Below the pieces are notes generated by a model, which worked only from the letters and a program-made list of their open reading frames with translations, ran no database searches and was not told the DNA's origin. DNA of 64,000 bases from an uncultured Alloprevotella sp. Lineage in GTDB: Bacteria > Bacteroidota > Bacteroidia > Bacteroidales > Bacteroidaceae. The stretch covers positions 368,619 through 432,618 of the forward strand of contig CALUOQ010000001.1 in assembly GCA_944322325.1 (NCBI GenBank). The letters run 5' to 3'. Within the stretch, counting starts at the first letter, position 1. The number at the start of each line of letters is the position of its first letter. Of this stretch, positions 26,636 through 35,643 are shown one piece after another. Position numbers and translations under genes: made by a program.

Positions 26636-29239
26636 TCAACAATTGCTGAAAGTCAGATGGTCGCCCTCGACGCCCACCTCGATGGGGCGCGTGCGGTCGA
26701 CGTTGCCGGCCAGCAGCGTCTTGCTCAGGTCGTTGAGCAGCAGGCGCTGCAAGGCGCGCTTGACAGGACGGGCGCCGAACTCGGGGTCGAACCCGGCCTG
26801 GGCCACGAGGCGGACGGCGTCGTCGCTGACGCGGAGCGTGACGTCCTGCGCAGCCAGCCGGCGCACGATGTCGTCGACCTGCAGGCGCACAATCTGCTCT
26901 ATCTCGTCGCGGCGCAACGGTTCGAACATGATGATGTCGTCGATGCGGTTCAGGAACTCCGGCCGTATGTTCTTCTTCAGCATGTCGAGCACGCCCTGCT
27001 TCGTCTCGTCGATGAGGCGCTGCCGCTGGTCGGCGGGCTGCTGCTTCATCTTCTCGAACTGGCTTTGGATGTACTGGCTGCCCATATTGCTGGTCATGAT
27101 GATGATAGTGTTCTTGAAGTTGACGGTGCGGCCCTTGTTGTCCGTCAGGCGACCGTCGTCGAGCACTTGCAGCAGTATGTTGAACACATCGGGGTGCGCC
27201 TTCTCGATTTCGTCGAACAGGACAACGCTGTACGGCTTGCGGCGCACGGCCTCGGTGAGCTGGCCGCCCTCGTCGTAGCCCACGTATCCCGGAGGGGCAC
27301 CGACCAGGCGCGACACGCTGAACTTCTCCTGATACTCGCTCATGTCGATACGCGTCATGAGGTTCTCGTCGTTGAAGAGGTACTCGGCCAGCGCCTTGGC
27401 CAGCTCGGTCTTACCGACACCCGTCGTGCCGAGGAAGATGAACGAGCCGATGGGGCGCCGGGGGTCCTGCAGGCCCGCACGGCTGCGGCGGACGGCGTCG
27501 GCCACGGCCTGGATGGCCTCGTCCTGCCCGACGACGCGCTTGTGGAGCTCTTCCTCCAGATGCAGCAGCTTTTCGCGCTCGCTTTGCATCATGCGGCTGA
27601 CGGGTATGCCCGTCCACTTGCTCACGACGTCGGCTATGTCGTCGGCCGTGACCTCTTCCTTCACGAGGGCCTGACCACCCTGGCGCTCGCGCAGCTGGCG
27701 CTGCACGGCCTCTATCTCGTCCTCAAGCGCCTTGATCTGCCCGTAGCGGATTTCGGCCACCCGGCCGTAGTTGCCCTCGCGCTCGGCGCGGTCGGCCTCG
27801 AACTTGAGTTGCTCGATCTGCTGCTTGTTCTGCTGAATCTTGCCCAGCAGCTGGCGCTCGCCGTCCCAGCGGGCGCGCAGGTCGCGCTCCTGCTCGGAAA
27901 GCTCGGATATCTCCTTGTTGAGCTGGGCGAGCTTGGGCTCATCGTTCTCGCGGCGAATGGCCTCGCGTTCTATCTCGAGCTGCTTCAGCCGACGGCTGAT
28001 TTCGTCGAGTTCCTCGGGCTGCGAATCGCGCTCCATACGGAGGCGGGCGGCGGCCTCGTCCATGAGGTCGATGGCCTTATCGGGCAGGAAGCGCTCCGTT
28101 ATATAGCGCGACGACAGGCGCACGGCGGCGATGATGGCGTCGTCCTGGATGCGCACGCGGTGGTGGTTTTCGTAACGCTCCTTCAGGCCACGCAGGATGG
28201 AGATGCTGTCCTCCTCGCTCGGCTCGTCGACCATGACGGTCTGGAAACGGCGCTCGAGGGCCTTGTCCTTCTCGAAGTATTTCTGATACTCCTCCAAGGT
28301 CGTGGCGCCGATACTGCGCAGCTCGCCGCGCGCAAGGGCAGGCTTCAGGATGTTGGCGGCGTCCATGGCGCCCTCACTCTTGCCGGCGCCAACCAGCGTG
28401 TGGATTTCGTCGATGAAGAGGATGATGCCGCCTTCCGAGCGGGTCACTTCGTTGACGACGCTCTTCAGCCGCTCCTCAAACTCCCCTTTGTACTTCGCTC
28501 CGGCCACGAGGGCACCCATGTCGAGGGAGTAGAGCTTCTTGTCCTTGAGGTTCTCGGGCACGTCGCCGCGCACGATGCGCTCGGCCAAGCCCTCGACGAT
28601 GGCCGTCTTACCCGTACCGGGCTCACCGATAAGGATAGGGTTGTTCTTCGTACGGCGGCTCAGGATTTGCAGCACGCGGCGTATCTCTTCGTCGCGGCCG
28701 ATGACGGGGTCGAGCTTGCCCTCGCGTGCTTCGGCTACGAGGTTGCGCGCGTACTTTTCGAGCGCCTGATAGGTGTCCTCGCTCGACGCCGAGCTCACCT
28801 TGGCGCCACCGCGCAGCTCCTTGATGGCCTGGCGCAGGGCGGCCTCGGTCACGCCGGCGTCCTTGAGCATCGTCGAGGCCGAACTCTTCGTGAGCAGCAG
28901 GCCCAGCAACAGGGCCTCCAGCCCGACGTATTCGTCGCCGTCGGCGCGCGCCGTGTCGGCGGCCTTCTGGAGGGTGTCGTTGGCCTCGCGGCTCAGGTAG
29001 GGCTCGCCGCTGCCACTGACGCGCGGCAGGTGCTTTATCTCGCCCTCGACCGCCTGAGCCAGCGTACGCTCGTTGACCCCGAGCTTGCCGAAAAGGAAGT
29101 TCGTCACATTCTCGCCCACCGTCATCACACCGCGGAGCAGGTGCACAGGCTCGATGGACTGTTGGCCGCCGGCCGAAGCGCGGTTGATGGCTTCGCGGAC
29201 GGCCTCTTGAGCTTTGATGGTGAAGTTGTCAAATGTCAT
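26636..29239 (-). CDS. clpB: ATP-dependent chaperone ClpB
   Basis: 867-residue Hsp100 disaggregase working with DnaK to rescue aggregated proteins in the cytosol. In order: N-terminal repeat domain (1-145), first AAA+ domain with Walker A GEPGTGKT (205-212), the ClpB-specific coiled-coil middle domain (about 405-520), second AAA+ domain with Walker A GTTGVGKT (near 606) and the C-terminal domain ending [12 protein letters not shown]. Full length, intact. The start is the ATG at 29237-29239. No clear heat-shock element was seen; the start is preceded by a run of A residues on the coding strand. Confidence 0.97.
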   Translation of the reverse strand: MTFDNFTIKAQEAVREAINRASAGGQQSIEPVHLLRGVMTVGENVTNFLFGKLGVNERTLAQAVEGEIKHLPRVSGSGEPYLSREANDTLQKAADTARADGDEYVGLEALLLGLLLTKSSASTMLKDAGVTEAALRQAIKELRGGAKVSSASSEDTYQALEKYARNLVAEAREGKLDPVIGRDEEIRRVLQILSRRTKNNPILIGEPGTGKTAIVEGLAERIVRGDVPENLKDKKLYSLDMGALVAGAKYKGEFEERLKSVVNEVTRSEGGIILFIDEIHTLVGAGKSEGAMDAANILKPALARGELRSIGATTLEEYQKYFEKDKALERRFQTVMVDEPSEEDSISILRGLKERYENHHRVRIQDDAIIAAVRLSSRYITERFLPDKAIDLMDEAAARLRMERDSQPEELDEISRRLKQLEIEREAIRRENDEPKLAQLNKEISELSEQERDLRARWDGERQLLGKIQQNKQQIEQLKFEADRAEREGNYGRVAEIRYGQIKALEDEIEAVQRQLRERQGGQALVKEEVTADDIADVVSKWTGIPVSRMMQSEREKLLHLEEELHKRVVGQDEAIQAVADAVRRSRAGLQDPRRPIGSFIFLGTTGVGKTELAKALAEYLFNDENLMTRIDMSEYQEKFSVSRLVGAPPGYVGYDEGGQLTEAVRRKPYSVVLFDEIEKAHPDVFNILLQVLDDGRLTDNKGRTVNFKNTIIIMTSNMGSQYIQSQFEKMKQQPADQRQRLIDETKQGVLDMLKKNIRPEFLNRIDDIIMFEPLRRDEIEQIVRLQVDDIVRRLAAQDVTLRVSDDAVRLVAQAGFDPEFGARPVKRALQRLLLNDLSKTLLAGNVDRTRPIEVGVEGDHLTFSNC

Positions 29240-29338
29240 AACGGTTCTTTTTTTTAATGATTTCACTCTTCCGTAAGGCAAAGGGCTTGCCACGCGCGAA
29301 AATCTGCCAATTTGACACAAAACGGAGCCAGTCTGTCA

Positions 29339-29460
29339 GTCGCAGCGCGCCGACAGGCATACCCGCCATCACCGCAAGGGACACGGAGGTCGCGGTTTAC
29401 ATTCCCCGGCAAGGCGGGGCCCCGGGCATGCCTGACGGCGCACCCCTACGTGGCTACGCC
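29339..29460. repeat. GC-rich inverted-repeat element, copy B
   Basis: Same layout as its neighbour C: a left arm with GCGCGCCGACAGGCATACCC, a middle stretch GCAAGGGACACGGAGGTCGC, and a right arm with GGCATGCCTGACGGCGCA then CCCCTACGTGGCTACGCC. The arms are imperfect inverted complements. Confidence 0.75.
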
Positions 29461-29509
29461 CGTCGTCGCGGACGTAACCGACGTTCTCAGAAAAAAGGGA
29501 ATATGCGCT

Positions 29510-29628
29510 TTTCCATGGCCGCGAGGCCCGTAGGGGCGCGCCAAAGGCACGCCCGCCACCGCCGCAAATGACACAGAGGTCGCACTGCCGGACTTCGCGA
29601 CAAGGCGCGCCCCTACCTGCGCCGCGCC
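29510..29628. repeat. GC-rich inverted-repeat element, copy C
   Basis: Left arm CCCGTAGGGGCGCGCC then AAAGGCACGCCC, middle GCAAATGACACAGAGGTCGC, right arm GGCGCGCCCCTACCTG. The middle is shared with copy B. It is followed 8 bp later by nested-palindrome copy R5. Confidence 0.78.
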
Positions 29629-29636
29629 GGGCAAAA

Positions 29637-29714
29637 ACAAGTGTAGTCCCAGAAAATTCTGTCGCTGCGATAGAATTTTCTGGGACTACACTTGTTTTTC
29701 CTGGGACTACACTT
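29637..29714. repeat. 80-bp nested-palindrome repeat, copy R5
   Basis: ACAAGTGTAGTCCCAGAAAA pairs with TTTTCTGGGACTACACTTGT around TTCTGTCGCTGCGATAGAA, followed by TTTTCC and a third arm CTGGGACTACACTT. Confidence 0.87.
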
Positions 29715-29732
29715 CTCGCACCGCGGGGCGGC

Positions 29733-32612
29733 TCAGTCGTCGCTGCCCTTCTTCGGGTTCAGGTTGAAGCGGTAGGAGAGGTGGAGCATCACGTAGTTGG
29801 GCAGCACGTTGCGCCGCGTCTCGGTGCGGCCCTGCGCGTTGAGTGTGCGCGTCACGTTGTCCAGGCTGTGCAGCAGGTCGAAGCCCTCAAGGGACACCGT
29901 CAGGGGCTTGCCCCGCAGGAAGCTGCGCGACAGCCGCGCGTTCCACACCCAGTCCGTCGTGTTCATCGACGCGTCGCTGTAGCCGCGGCGGGCGTAGAGC
30001 GTCACGTCCGTGGCCAGCTCGATGTCCAGCGGCAGGGTCACCTGCCCCGCCACGCCGGCCGTCCAGTTCGTCGTGCTGACCGTCTCGAAGCTCTCGCGGG
30101 CGCTGTTCGCCGTGAGCCAGTCCACGCCCAGCCGGCCGCTCACGCGCCAGGACTTCTGGCGATACTCCCCGCGCAGCGTCTCGCCCGTCGTGAACCACCG
30201 CACCACGCTGCGCTCCACCGACAGCCCCTCGCCCGTCAGGTCGACGTTGTGGTTGTAGCGCAGCGCCGTCTCGTTGGTCAGGCGGAAACGGCGCTTCGGA
30301 CCCAGGGGCTGCGTCAGGGTGAACTCGCCGTCGAGGCTCCAGTTGCCGCTGACGTTCTCCGGGCGGTAGGTGCGGCGGCCCGTGCTGGCGTCGTAGCGCA
30401 CGGACTGACTCAGGGCCGACTCCACGACGTTCCACTTCAGCGAAGCGTACGTGTTGCGCCGCTTGCGACTGTTATATTTTTTCATATATAACTGCGTCGT
30501 GTGATAGCGGGTATTGCGCAGCCACGGGTTGCCGAGACGCACGTTCAGCGGGTCGGCATCGTCGCGCCAGTCGAGGAGGTCCGCCTGGTCGGGGGCCTGC
30601 GTGCGCAACTGGTAGTTGAGCTCGATTTTATTGGCATATCCCTTTTTATACTCAATCGTAGCCTGCGCTTGAAACAGGCCTACGCGGCGAACTAACATCG
30701 TGTCCAAATCATTTCGCACGTAACTCATGCGGTCGCTATGTATTTCGACCGGAATCGTCAGCCCGACGTTGAGTTGATTATAGACTTTGCCTTCTGTCAA
30801 TATCCGCCCGAAAAGACGTACGCTCGGCGTATGCGTCCAGTCGCGGTGCGACTGGTAGGGACTGTTCCGGGCGTCAAGTACGGCGGAAAGGGAATCGCGT
30901 GTGGAGGGCAGGTAGCCTATTGGTGCATCCCAGCCGGGCAGCGAGTCGAGGCGGTAGAAGTCGTAATCGTTATTCAGGTAACAATAATTCAACCGGTATG
31001 AGGGAATAATGGCAAAGTAGTTCTGCCCGTCCTGATAGGGCTTATACGTATAACGCAGGGTCCAGTCATGCACCTGACTGACCTTGGGATGCCACGCATA
31101 TTCGCTTCGCTCATCCTGACTGCTCTCACGGACATAATCATAAAAGCTATGGGCAAACCGCTTGTCGCGCGAGCGGGAATAAGAGAACGACCCTTCGATG
31201 TCAAAGCCGTCGTTATTGGACTTGAATGCCTGGCTAAAATTCACGGGAACCCTTATATCCAGGAAAGAGCCGTCGTTCAGCGTTTGTCTCTCCGTCACGG
31301 TCAACGCGTGTCGCCGCCATACGGCATCCGCATCCCACAGATTGAATATCCCATCCGCCGACCCGTATAACTCCGGATTGGCGTCAAACTGTGCCGACCG
31401 GGCGAACGCAGTTTCATCGTAAGTCCTGTAATTCACCAAAGGCGCGACAAACAAATACAATTCACTCGTGGGATGATAAGTCAGGTCCATATTCGCATTC
31501 CAGCTCGTGGAGCGGTTGCGTGAGCTGCGCTGCGCGCGGTCGTAGGCCGTCGCGGCGGGCAGGTAGGTCTCCCCGTTCGTCGACTCGCGGTAGTCCGTGT
31601 CGTAGTGCGAGTAGCGCGCGTTGGCCGAGAGCTCGAAGCTCTGGCCCGAGTCGTACATGTAGTCCACGCCGGCCTCCTTCTGGGCCGTCAGCCCGCCCAC
31701 CAGGTCCGTCGGCTCCCAGCTGCCGTTGCGCCCCGGGCGGCGCGTGTCGTTCACGTTGTTCAGCTTGCCGTAGAGCGAGACGCGCGAGCGGTCCGTAAAG
31801 CAGAGGCCGAAGAGCCGGCCGGCGTAGCGGTCGCGCGTACCGGCGGCCCAGTCCGTGTTGGCGATGTATCCGCGCGAGTACTCGCGCTTCAGCTGCACGT
31901 CGAGCACCGTTTCCCTTACCTCGCTGCGCGACGACAGGCCCTTCGGCGTCCGCTCGTAGCCCTTCACCTTGTCCACCATGTAGGCCGGAAGGTTGCGCAA
32001 CGCCACCGTCGGGTCGCCGCGGAAGAAGTCCTTCCCGTTCAACAACAGGCTACTGACGAACTTCCCGTTCAGCGTGATGCGCCCGTTGTCGTCGAGCCGC
32101 ACGCCCGGCAGCTGCTCGATGAGCTCCTCGAGCATCGACCCCTCGGCCGTCTGAAACGCGCGTGCGTCGTACACCACCGTGTCGCCCTTCATCACCATCT
32201 GCACGCGCGTGGCCGACACAGTAGCTTCGCCCAGCCGCTGCTCCGTCAGCTTCGTAATGGGCGTCAGCTCGACCTTATCCAGAATCACGGACATCTTCTT
32301 TTTATAGACCGTAATCCTTTTCAGCACCGGGTAATAATGGGGATGCGTCACCCTCATCAAAAACGGCCCATACCATTGCGTCGGAAATTTCTCCGTCATC
32401 GTTCCCGATTCGAAAGTGAAAACAAGCGAGCTGTCCTTGGGAGAAAGTATTTCTACTTTCAGGCTGTCACTTATCTCCTTAAGCGTCCAGGCATTCACTA
32501 CGGGCACACTGATGATGCGCCCCATGTCCTGTTGCGCATAGGTGCGAACATTTCCTATGACCAAGAGTAAACATACCGCGAGCAGCACGCCCCATTTTAT
32601 CCTGTCTTTCAT
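29733..32612 (-). CDS. Outer-membrane beta-barrel protein (TonB-receptor-like, OMP_b-brl_3 type)
   Basis: 959-residue exported protein. Signal peptide (about 1-27), then an unassigned N-terminal beta domain, then a plug-like segment (LEELIEQLPGVRLDDNGRI and TLNGKFVSSLLLNGKDFF), then a long barrel rich in alternating aromatic strands and ending near YVMLHLSYRFNL. It matches the Bacteroidota outer-membrane beta-barrel family (PF14905) that resembles TonB-dependent receptors; no SusD partner is present, so it is not a SusC. The DNA for roughly residues 370-710 and 1-110 is visibly less GC-rich than the rest. A G10 tract lies in its promoter. Substrate unknown. Confidence 0.85.
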   Translation of the reverse strand: MKDRIKWGVLLAVCLLLVIGNVRTYAQQDMGRIISVPVVNAWTLKEISDSLKVEILSPKDSSLVFTFESGTMTEKFPTQWYGPFLMRVTHPHYYPVLKRITVYKKKMSVILDKVELTPITKLTEQRLGEATVSATRVQMVMKGDTVVYDARAFQTAEGSMLEELIEQLPGVRLDDNGRITLNGKFVSSLLLNGKDFFRGDPTVALRNLPAYMVDKVKGYERTPKGLSSRSEVRETVLDVQLKREYSRGYIANTDWAAGTRDRYAGRLFGLCFTDRSRVSLYGKLNNVNDTRRPGRNGSWEPTDLVGGLTAQKEAGVDYMYDSGQSFELSANARYSHYDTDYRESTNGETYLPAATAYDRAQRSSRNRSTSWNANMDLTYHPTSELYLFVAPLVNYRTYDETAFARSAQFDANPELYGSADGIFNLWDADAVWRRHALTVTERQTLNDGSFLDIRVPVNFSQAFKSNNDGFDIEGSFSYSRSRDKRFAHSFYDYVRESSQDERSEYAWHPKVSQVHDWTLRYTYKPYQDGQNYFAIIPSYRLNYCYLNNDYDFYRLDSLPGWDAPIGYLPSTRDSLSAVLDARNSPYQSHRDWTHTPSVRLFGRILTEGKVYNQLNVGLTIPVEIHSDRMSYVRNDLDTMLVRRVGLFQAQATIEYKKGYANKIELNYQLRTQAPDQADLLDWRDDADPLNVRLGNPWLRNTRYHTTQLYMKKYNSRKRRNTYASLKWNVVESALSQSVRYDASTGRRTYRPENVSGNWSLDGEFTLTQPLGPKRRFRLTNETALRYNHNVDLTGEGLSVERSVVRWFTTGETLRGEYRQKSWRVSGRLGVDWLTANSARESFETVSTTNWTAGVAGQVTLPLDIELATDVTLYARRGYSDASMNTTDWVWNARLSRSFLRGKPLTVSLEGFDLLHSLDNVTRTLNAQGRTETRRNVLPNYVMLHLSYRFNLNPKKGSDD

Positions 32613-32634
32613 CGTTTCCTGAGGTTAGTCGCGA

Positions 32635-32642
32635 CAAATTTA
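32635..32642 (-). promoter_or_regulatory. Bacteroidota -7 promoter element (barrel protein)
   Basis: TAAATTTG on the minus strand, 22 bp before the ATG. The position 20 bp upstream, where the -33 box should be, is occupied by a run of ten G residues. Confidence 0.65.
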
Positions 32643-32662
32643 ATAAGTTATCCCGATAATTA

Positions 32663-32672
32663 CCCCCCCCCC
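32663..32672 (-). repeat. G10 homopolymer tract at the -33 position
   Basis: Ten consecutive G on the coding strand of the barrel gene, separated from TAAATTTG by exactly 20 bp. Homopolymers at this place are classic slipped-strand phase-variation sites. Confidence 0.85.
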
Positions 32673-32830
32673 ATTTCAGATTTTTTAAGTAATGAAAAAT
32701 CCTTACTCAACTACCCTACGAATCACAAGCACAACGCCAACAAAGATTTCCATCGCCTTTACAACGGTCAGCAAAGCACCTTGCCCCTTGCCGTCCGGTG
32801 CGAGATTCCCGCCCGCACCGACGGGCAAAA

Positions 32831-32908
32831 ACAAGTGTAGTCCCCGTAAATTCTATCGTAGCGATAGGATTTACGGGGACTACGTTCGTTTTTACGGGGA
32901 CTGCGCTT
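32831..32908. repeat. 80-bp nested-palindrome repeat, copy R6
   Basis: ACAAGTGTAGTCCCCGTAAA pairs with TTTACGGGGACTACGTTCGT around ATCGTAGCGAT, then TTTTACGGGGACTGCGCTT as a diverged third arm. GC-rich element D begins 3 bp later. Confidence 0.85.
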
Positions 32909-32910
32909 AG

Positions 32911-33054
32911 GCGTTTTTCATGGCCGTGAAACTCGTAGCGGCGCGCCCAAAGGCACGCCCGCCAAGCGCAAATGATACGGATGGCGCGGCTCATACCTCG
33001 CGACAATGCGGGTTCGCGGGCGTGCCTGACGGCGCGCCCCTACATGGCTACGCC
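32911..33054. repeat. GC-rich inverted-repeat element, copy D
   Basis: Left arm CTCGTAGCGGCGCGCC then AAAGGCACGCCCGCC, right arm GGGCGTGCCTGACGGCGCGC then CCCTACATGGCTACGCC, enclosing GCAAATGATACGGATGGCGC. Left flank CATGGCCG is shared with copy C. Confidence 0.8.
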
Positions 33055-33148
33055 CTAAAGCATGCGGGCAAAGGACGAGGACACCTTGTCTACCCTCGTT
33101 TGCCCATTGGTCCTGTCCATTTTTCTTTGCTCGCTGTCCGTTATTTTT

Positions 33149-35620
33149 TCACTCCTGAAAGTAAACACGCTTGACGCGCTCGCTGACGGAGGTGAGGACC
33201 TCGTAGGGGATGGTGTCGAGGCGGTCGCTCAGCTCGGTGACGGGCAAGTGCTCGCCGAAGATTTCGACGGCGTCGCCCTCGCGGCAGTCGATGTCGGTGA
33301 CGTCGATCATGCAGACGTCCATGCAGATGTTGCCCACGTAGGGCGCCCGCTGGCCGTGGACGAGGCAGTAGGCGTGGCCGCAACCCAAGTGGCGGTCGAG
33401 GCCGTCGGCATAGCCGATGGGGATGGCGGCGATGCGGCTGGGCCGGTCGAGGCGCCCGCGGCGGCTGTAGCCGACGGTGTCGGTGGGAGCTACGTCGCGG
33501 ATTTGCAGGATGGTGGTGCGCAGCGTGGCCACGGTGTGGAGCAGGCGATTGCCGTAGGGGTCGACGCCGTAGAGGCCGAGGCCGAGGCGCACCATGTCGA
33601 GGTGGCGCTCAGGGAAGCGCTCGATGCCGGCACTGTTGCAGATGTGGCGCAGGATGCGGTGGGGGAAGGCAGCCTGGAGGGCACGGCTGGCGCGGTCGAA
33701 GCGGTCGAACTGCTCGGCGGAAAAGTCGTCGAAGCGGTCCTCGTCGCTCCCGGCGAAGTGGGAGAAGACGGAGCGCACGACGACGGCGTCCTGGCCGCGC
33801 AGGCGGTCGATGAGGGCGGGCACGTCGCGGTCGGGGTCGAAGCCGAGGCGGTGCATACCGGTGTCGAGCTTGACGTGGACGGGGAAGTGGGCGACGCCGG
33901 CCCGCTCGGCAGCGTGGATGAGGGCGTCGAGCAGGCGGAAGCTGTAGACTTCGGGCTCGAGGTCGTAGGCGAAGAGCGTATCGAGGGCGCTCATCTCGGG
34001 GTTCATGATGAGGATGCCGGTGGTGATGCCGGCCTGGCGCAGCACGACACCCTCGTCGGCCACGGCCACGGCGAGGTAGTCGACGCGGTGGTCCTGCAAG
34101 GTCTTGGCCACCTCGACGGCGCCGGTGCCGTAGGCCGACGCCTTGACCATGCAGACCATGCGGGTGTCGGGCCGCATGAAACTGCGGTAGTAGTTGAGGT
34201 TGTCGACGAGGGCGGCAAGGTTGACTTCGAGCGTTGTCTCGTGCACCTTCAGGGCGAGGCGCTCGGTGATGCGCTCGAAGTGGAAGGCGCGGGCGCCCTT
34301 GACGAGCACCAGCTCGTCGCGCAACGTGTCGAGCAGGCCGCTGCGCAGCAGCTCGTCGGTGGTCTGAAAGAAACGGGCCTCCATGGGGAAGCGGGCCGCG
34401 GCAGCCGTCAGCTCGGGGCCGACACCGATGAGACGGTCCACCCCGCGGCTGCCCACGAGGGTGGCCACCCGGGCGTAGAGCGCGTCGGCGGGCTCGCCGC
34501 TCTGTAGGATGTCGCTCAGCACGAGCGTATGACGCACGGCGTGGCCGGCGGGCCGGCGCTGCATGAAGTTGAGGGCGATGTCGAGGGAGTTGACGTCGGA
34601 ATTGTAAGAGTCGTTGATGATCGTACAGCCACGGACGCCCTGCTTCACCTCGAGGCGCATGGCCACCGGCTCGAGGCGGGCCATGCCGCGGGCGATGGCC
34701 TCCTGCGGCACGTGGAGGTAGAGGCAGACGGCGAGGCAGTGGAGGGCGTCCTCGACGGAGGCCTCGTCGACAAAGGGCAGGTGGAAGTGGCCCTCATAGC
34801 CGAGGTAGACGTAGGTGACGTCGGTGCCGTCGGCTCCGGTCACGACCTTCGGGACGAACAGGGGCTGCGCCTGGTCCGTGCGCGACCAGGCCAGCTGGTT
34901 GCCCGTGTAGAGGGAGCGGCGCACGCAGTCGGCCACGACGGGACTGTCAGCGTTATAGACGATGACCTCGGCGTCCTTGAAGAGCTCCAGTTTTTCGAGA
35001 CATTTGTCCTCGAGCGAGGGGAAGTTCTCCTGATGGGCGGGGCCGAGGTGGGTCAGCACGCCGATGGTGGGTTGGATAATGGCGCGAAGGGCAGGCATCT
35101 CGTCGGGCTCGGAGATGCCGGCCTCGAAGAGCCCCACCTCGGTGTGCTCGTCGAGCAGCCACACCGAGAGGGGAACGCCTATCTGCGAGTTGTAGGACCG
35201 GGGGGAGCGCGTGACGCGCTTCAGGGGCGAGAGCAGCTGGTAGAGCCACTCCTTGACGACGGTTTTGCCGTTGCTGCCCGTGATGCCCACTACGGGCAGG
35301 TCGTATTCCTCCCTGTGGCGCTCGGCCAGGCGCTGCAAGGCTTTCAGCGGACTGACGACGCGCAGGAAGTTGGCGCCGGCATAGTCGGTCTGCCACGCCT
35401 CGGGCAACTGCTCGACGACGAAGTTGCGCACGCCGCGGCGGTAGAGGTCGGGCAGGTAGCGATGGCCGTCGCCGCGCGCGGTGCGGAGGGCGAAAAAGAG
35501 GGTAGTCTCGGGAAAAGCCAGCGAGCGGCTGTCGGTCAGCAGCCAGTCGATGACGGCGTCGGTCGCCCCGAAACGGTGGGCGCCGATAAGGGCAGTCACT
35601 TTCTCTAAGGAGTAGGACAT
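33149..35620 (-). CDS. MurF-alanine racemase fusion
   Basis: 823-residue bifunctional peptidoglycan enzyme. Residues 1-460 are UDP-N-acetylmuramoyl-tripeptide--D-alanyl-D-alanine ligase, with the ATP loop GITGSNGKT (112-120) and NDSYNSDVNSL (336-346). Residues 465-823 are a PLP alanine racemase: Lys493 in MVKASAYGTG, then SHFAGSDE and CMDVCMIDVTD. The fusion puts D-Ala production and D-Ala-D-Ala attachment in one chain and is typical of Bacteroidota. The ATG at 35618-35620 is chosen; the longer frame overlaps the GSCFA gene. It is the last gene of the minus-strand run starting at hisH. Confidence 0.95.
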   Translation of the reverse strand: MSYSLEKVTALIGAHRFGATDAVIDWLLTDSRSLAFPETTLFFALRTARGDGHRYLPDLYRRGVRNFVVEQLPEAWQTDYAGANFLRVVSPLKALQRLAERHREEYDLPVVGITGSNGKTVVKEWLYQLLSPLKRVTRSPRSYNSQIGVPLSVWLLDEHTEVGLFEAGISEPDEMPALRAIIQPTIGVLTHLGPAHQENFPSLEDKCLEKLELFKDAEVIVYNADSPVVADCVRRSLYTGNQLAWSRTDQAQPLFVPKVVTGADGTDVTYVYLGYEGHFHLPFVDEASVEDALHCLAVCLYLHVPQEAIARGMARLEPVAMRLEVKQGVRGCTIINDSYNSDVNSLDIALNFMQRRPAGHAVRHTLVLSDILQSGEPADALYARVATLVGSRGVDRLIGVGPELTAAAARFPMEARFFQTTDELLRSGLLDTLRDELVLVKGARAFHFERITERLALKVHETTLEVNLAALVDNLNYYRSFMRPDTRMVCMVKASAYGTGAVEVAKTLQDHRVDYLAVAVADEGVVLRQAGITTGILIMNPEMSALDTLFAYDLEPEVYSFRLLDALIHAAERAGVAHFPVHVKLDTGMHRLGFDPDRDVPALIDRLRGQDAVVVRSVFSHFAGSDEDRFDDFSAEQFDRFDRASRALQAAFPHRILRHICNSAGIERFPERHLDMVRLGLGLYGVDPYGNRLLHTVATLRTTILQIRDVAPTDTVGYSRRGRLDRPSRIAAIPIGYADGLDRHLGCGHAYCLVHGQRAPYVGNICMDVCMIDVTDIDCREGDAVEIFGEHLPVTELSDRLDTIPYEVLTSVSERVKRVYFQE

Positions 35621-35643
35621 AACGATGGGTGTATTTACGGTTT

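Larger units (their letters stand above)
29240..29732. other. Intergenic region between the barrel protein gene and clpB
   Basis: About 490 bp dominated by repeats: two GC-rich inverted-repeat elements in tandem (29339-29460 and 29510-29628) and one nested-palindrome repeat (29637-29714). No gene is supported. Confidence 0.75.
32613..33148. other. Intergenic region upstream of the barrel protein gene
   Basis: About 535 bp. It contains the promoter and G10 tract of the barrel gene, nested-palindrome copy R6 and GC-rich element D. The last 90 bp before murF-alr hold nothing recognisable. Confidence 0.7.

Noticed and set aside
26540-29257. A 905-codon open frame antisense to clpB
   Set aside because: ClpB is certain on the other strand. 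Long antisense frames are expected in GC-rich coding DNA, and this one has no start context, promoter or recognisable domain. The same applies to long frames opposite glnN, GH2, GH43, murF-alr and lysC.
29733-32612. SusC-type receptor of a polysaccharide utilisation locus
   Set aside because: No SusD gene is adjacent, no typical SusC N-terminal carboxypeptidase-like domain is evident, and the family match is the PF14905 barrel group.
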